Position numbers and translations under genes: made by a program. The notes beneath the pieces were generated by a model. The model saw only the letters and a list, made by a program, of their open reading frames with translations. It was not told the origin of the DNA and made no database searches. Shown here piece by piece: positions 6,197 to 8,512 of a stretch of 8,512 nt of DNA. The DNA is taken from the NCBI GenBank assembly GCA_018716545.1, contig DVJU01000128.1, forward strand, positions 1-8,512. Reading direction: 5' to 3'. The stretch comes from Scatomorpha pullicola (GTDB lineage Bacteria; Bacillota; Clostridia; Oscillospirales; Oscillospiraceae). How positions within the stretch are numbered: position 1 is the first letter of the stretch; every line of letters starts with the position of its first letter.

Positions 6197-6793
6197 TCAC
6201 GGCTCGCGCCCGGGGAGGCTTTCCTCTCCGTCCGCTCCCAGGATAACGTGGTTCTTCACGTCGAAAAGCGCGCTGAACGTCCAGATTATCAAAATCACTG
6301 CCGCAAAGCGGGTGACAAGCAGGTACACATCCCGGGCAGACCAGCTCAGGGCTTCCGGCTGCCACGGCAGAGCCAGGAGCGTGACGAACACGGTGCGGAA
6401 ATTGCGCAACCTCAGCACGCTGCGCGAGCGCTGCGGGTCTATGCGGGCTATGTCCGCCACGTTCGTCAGCAGCTGGAAGTGGAAATACAGCGCCAGCACG
6501 GTGGACAGCGCGCTTACGATGTACAGGTCCGGCGCCGCGCCGAAGATCTGCAGAGCCCACATCAGCGCGTCTACGGCCAGCAGGATCACCGCCAGCGGCC
6601 GCAGCAGCAGCGCGCTGCGCTCCGCCCTCGCCAGTCCAGGCAGGGCGTGCAGCACCAGGGCATAGCAGACCCAATCCGGCAGCACGTTTATGCCGCCGAG
6701 GTTGAAGTCCAGGTGCAAAAACACATAGCCCCACGCCACGCAGCTCACAGCCTCGGACAATGATGTCGTCTTTGGTTCCCTCGTCTCGTTCAT
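6197..6793 (-). CDS. Small polytopic membrane protein of unknown function, coupled to the M56 peptidase
   Basis: A 198-aa protein I cannot assign to a named family. About six hydrophobic segments are visible (roughly 14-30, 36-55, 62-84, 90-112, 131-146 and 156-177), with a short hydrophilic N-terminus, a basic loop (116-132, Arg-rich) and a charged C-terminus (178-198). Notable patterns are GYVFLHLDFNLGG near the start and ALLLRPLAVILL in the third helix. No catalytic or cofactor motif is seen. Its ATG overlaps the stop of the M56 peptidase gene (ATGA, 6790-6793), and GGAGG lies 7 nt upstream, inside that gene's last codons. This shows a real, efficiently translated gene, coupled to its neighbour. 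A partner, substrate or immunity-like role for the M56 protein would be inference from this coupling only. Confidence 0.85.
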   Translation of the reverse strand: MNETREPKTTSLSEAVSCVAWGYVFLHLDFNLGGINVLPDWVCYALVLHALPGLARAERSALLLRPLAVILLAVDALMWALQIFGAAPDLYIVSALSTVLALYFHFQLLTNVADIARIDPQRSRSVLRLRNFRTVFVTLLALPWQPEALSWSARDVYLLVTRFAAVILIIWTFSALFDVKNHVILGADGEESLPGREP

Positions 6794-8512
6794 CGCACGG
6801 CCTCCAGCTTCAATACGGCGTTGCCCACGGCCTTGGAGTTCACGAACACGCAGGCGGCCACGCCCTCCCAGTCAGGCTGCATGCTTACATCCATGGTCCC
6901 GCCGGAGCCGCCGAAGCTCTGTATGTAGCCCGCCTCGTTGTTCTCTATCTCGGCTCTGGTTCCCCCGGAGCCGTCGCTGGAGTAGATGGGTCCGGATGGC
7001 TGAAAGTCCTCGAAAAAGTCCTCGCCCAGGTTCCCGTCGTACTCCTCCAGCAGCCGGTACTGCAGCGACACGGTCTCAGCCAGCTCGCCGTCCCAGGTCC
7101 AGTTGTCGCGGTAGAACCTGACATCTATGTTGCACCAGTAGTCAGAAAACTCCGCGTCGGGGTCCGGCCGGCCATCGGAGTCGGGGCTGTAGGTGTACTC
7201 CGTCAATATGCCGGCCTCTATCCTGCCCCCGGCGCACTCCGCGCTGCCGAAGCGGGCGTACTCGCGGAAGGTGTCCTTATGGAAGATGTCGGCCTTGTCC
7301 GTCACCGTCAGCTCGCCGTTCCTGTCCACCACCCAGCCGTTGTCGCAGCTTATCGCCACCGGTATCAGCACGTGCCGCGTGTAAATATTCGCGGTCGTCT
7401 CGTGCACCCACTCTCCCGACAGCTCCAGCGTGGCCAGGTATCCGCCCTCGCCGTCCGGCCGCAGGTTGTACACCCTCGGCTCATAGGTGCGGCGCACGTC
7501 GGCAAGCTGCGCCCTTATGTCCGCGGCGGCCTCTCCGCCGCCGGTCATCAGCTCGTAATACTCCTCCTGCCGGCTCATCGGTGACGCGGAGGCCAGGTAC
7601 ATCGCGTTCCCGTCGCTCAGGCCGTGGGCGTACACGTCCAGCGCGCCAGCCAGCGTAGTGCAGCGCTCCAAACGCGATATCGCCAGAGCCTGCGTCACGC
7701 TGCCGGTCTCGCGGTACCCGGCCTGCGCGCCGGTCAGCAGCGCCACGCCGAGCACTATGACCGAGCACACGCCCACCAGCGCCATGCCGCGCGGATAGAG
7801 CTTGAAGCGGACGATGGCCTCTATGCGCCGGGCGATGTTCGCCGCGCCGTTGGAGATGGAGCTGGTGCCGGGCACGCGCGCGTAGCTCTCGCTCGCCATG
7901 CCCAGCAGTATGCCGCCGTACTCGCGCCGCTCCTCGCCGCGCAGCCGCTCCAGCACGCGCTGGTCGCACAGGCTCTCCATGTCGTTGCCGATGCGGTCAA
8001 AGACGTACTGCATGAACGGGTTGCACCAGTGCAGCGCGCGCATAAGGCTCCAGAGCGCGTTTTGCAGCGCGTCGAAGTACCTCAGATGCAGCAGCTCGTG
8101 CAGCAGTATCTTCCTGTCCGGCGTCTCGCCCTCGGGCACGGCGAGCACGGGGCGGAACACCCCGCAGACGAAGGCGCTCTTGAGCCCCGGAACTGCCACC
8201 GCGCGGCACTTCCTCAGGCCGTGCTCCTCCGCCACGGCCGCTATCGCGGCCTCGGTCGCGGCGCAGACCGGCTCCCCTCGCCGGAGCAGCCTCCGCAGCC
8301 GCCAATACTGCGCCGCGTAGCGCAACACCGTCGCCAGCACCCCCGCTACGTAGAGCACGAACAGCCAGTCCGTCACGCTGACGGGCGCGGCGTCTATCCA
8401 CGGGAAGGCGCTCTCCAATGCTATGACCTCGAACGCGCCGGAGTATGCGGAGGCGAGGTGCATCTCCGCCGCGCTCTTGGCCGTCTCCAGCCACAGCGCC
8501 AGCGATGGGACG
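6790..8512 (-). CDS. M56-family (BlaR1/MecR1-like) membrane metallopeptidase, 5' end outside window
   Basis: M56 proteins are membrane zinc proteases. In BlaR1/MecR1 an extracellular sensor triggers the cytosolic protease, which inactivates a BlaI/MecI repressor. The frame stays open to the right edge, 16 codons beyond the first visible ATG (8463), and the family's first helices are missing, so the true start lies outside. Numbering from that ATG: a membrane helix at about 33-52; CGVFRPVLAVP (100-110); the zinc motif HELLH (122-126) with catalytic Glu123; NDMESLCDQRVLERL with the likely third ligand Glu163; a last membrane helix at about 226-247; then about 310 extracellular residues (248-557). 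That C-terminal region shows no recognisable SxxK penicillin-binding motif and is rich in acidic, aromatic and Gly residues (for instance 490-525). The protease part looks functional. The sensed ligand and target are unknown, and no BlaI-type repressor gene is in the window. The gene overlaps the downstream membrane-protein gene by 4 nt. Confidence 0.88.
   Translation of the reverse strand, partial: VPSLALWLETAKSAAEMHLASAYSGAFEVIALESAFPWIDAAPVSVTDWLFVLYVAGVLATVLRYAAQYWRLRRLLRRGEPVCAATEAAIAAVAEEHGLRKCRAVAVPGLKSAFVCGVFRPVLAVPEGETPDRKILLHELLHLRYFDALQNALWSLMRALHWCNPFMQYVFDRIGNDMESLCDQRVLERLRGEERREYGGILLGMASESYARVPGTSSISNGAANIARRIEAIVRFKLYPRGMALVGVCSVIVLGVALLTGAQAGYRETGSVTQALAISRLERCTTLAGALDVYAHGLSDGNAMYLASASPMSRQEEYYELMTGGGEAAADIRAQLADVRRTYEPRVYNLRPDGEGGYLATLELSGEWVHETTANIYTRHVLIPVAISCDNGWVVDRNGELTVTDKADIFHKDTFREYARFGSAECAGGRIEAGILTEYTYSPDSDGRPDPDAEFSDYWCNIDVRFYRDNWTWDGELAETVSLQYRLLEEYDGNLGEDFFEDFQPSGPIYSSDGSGGTRAEIENNEAGYIQSFGGSGGTMDVSMQPDWEGVAACVFVNSKAVGNAVLKLEAVR

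Noticed and set aside
4759..6246. 495-codon open frame on the + strand across the CLC gene
   Set aside because: Antisense shadow of a conserved membrane-protein gene; Arg/Gln/His-rich translation, no motifs and no ribosome binding site of note.
6760..7584. 274-codon open frame on the + strand across the M56 gene
   Set aside because: Antisense to a gene with intact protease motifs and good start/stop coupling; compositionally biased shadow.
6790..8512. Calling the M56 gene blaR1 or mecR1
   Set aside because: No penicillin-sensor motif is seen in the C-terminal part and no blaI/mecI repressor gene is in the window, so the symbol would imply an unsupported function.

Overview
The window looks like chromosomal DNA of a GC-rich Firmicute, probably a Clostridia/Oscillospiraceae-type gut or rumen anaerobe. 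This rests on gene content (membrane-anchored HtrA, an OmpR-type two-component pair, an M56 sensor protease), AGGAGG-type ribosome binding sites, and short intergenic gaps with strong Rho-independent hairpins. The genus cannot be settled from this sequence. No mobile element, CRISPR array, tRNA or rRNA was seen, and the genes look like ordinary chromosomal genes.

Layout. The left edge holds the 3' part of ftsH on the + strand (1-790). Two hairpin terminators follow (802-836 and 905-937), the second usable from both strands. All remaining genes are on the - strand. Reading right to left, in their own direction of transcription: (i) an M56 (BlaR1/MecR1-like) membrane metallopeptidase, cut by the right edge, overlapping by 4 nt a small polytopic membrane protein of unknown function (8512-6197); (ii) a CLC-family anion transporter with a good sigma-A-type promoter of its own (6102-4849); (iii) an OmpR-family response regulator, a sensor histidine kinase overlapping it by 4 nt, and a membrane-anchored HtrA/DegP-like serine protease (4660-982).

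How they work together. The regulator-kinase-HtrA block resembles the Bacillus CssRS-HtrA secretion-stress module: a membrane kinase senses an envelope condition, and an extracytoplasmic protease refolds or degrades damaged exported proteins. FtsH, the membrane AAA+ protease, lies convergent to it, so three envelope proteases (FtsH, HtrA, M56) fall within 8.5 kb. The M56 protein keeps its zinc site, but its extracellular C-terminal part does not look like a beta-lactam sensor. Together with the coupled membrane protein it is the least explained part of the window. The CLC protein has non-canonical filter residues, so its ion and its channel-or-exchanger mode are open.

Several genes use the AUA isoleucine codon heavily despite the high GC content; in clc it is 15 of 22 Ile codons by hand count. 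Nothing here can be called an undescribed system from sequence alone. The M56/membrane-protein pair is the best candidate for follow-up.
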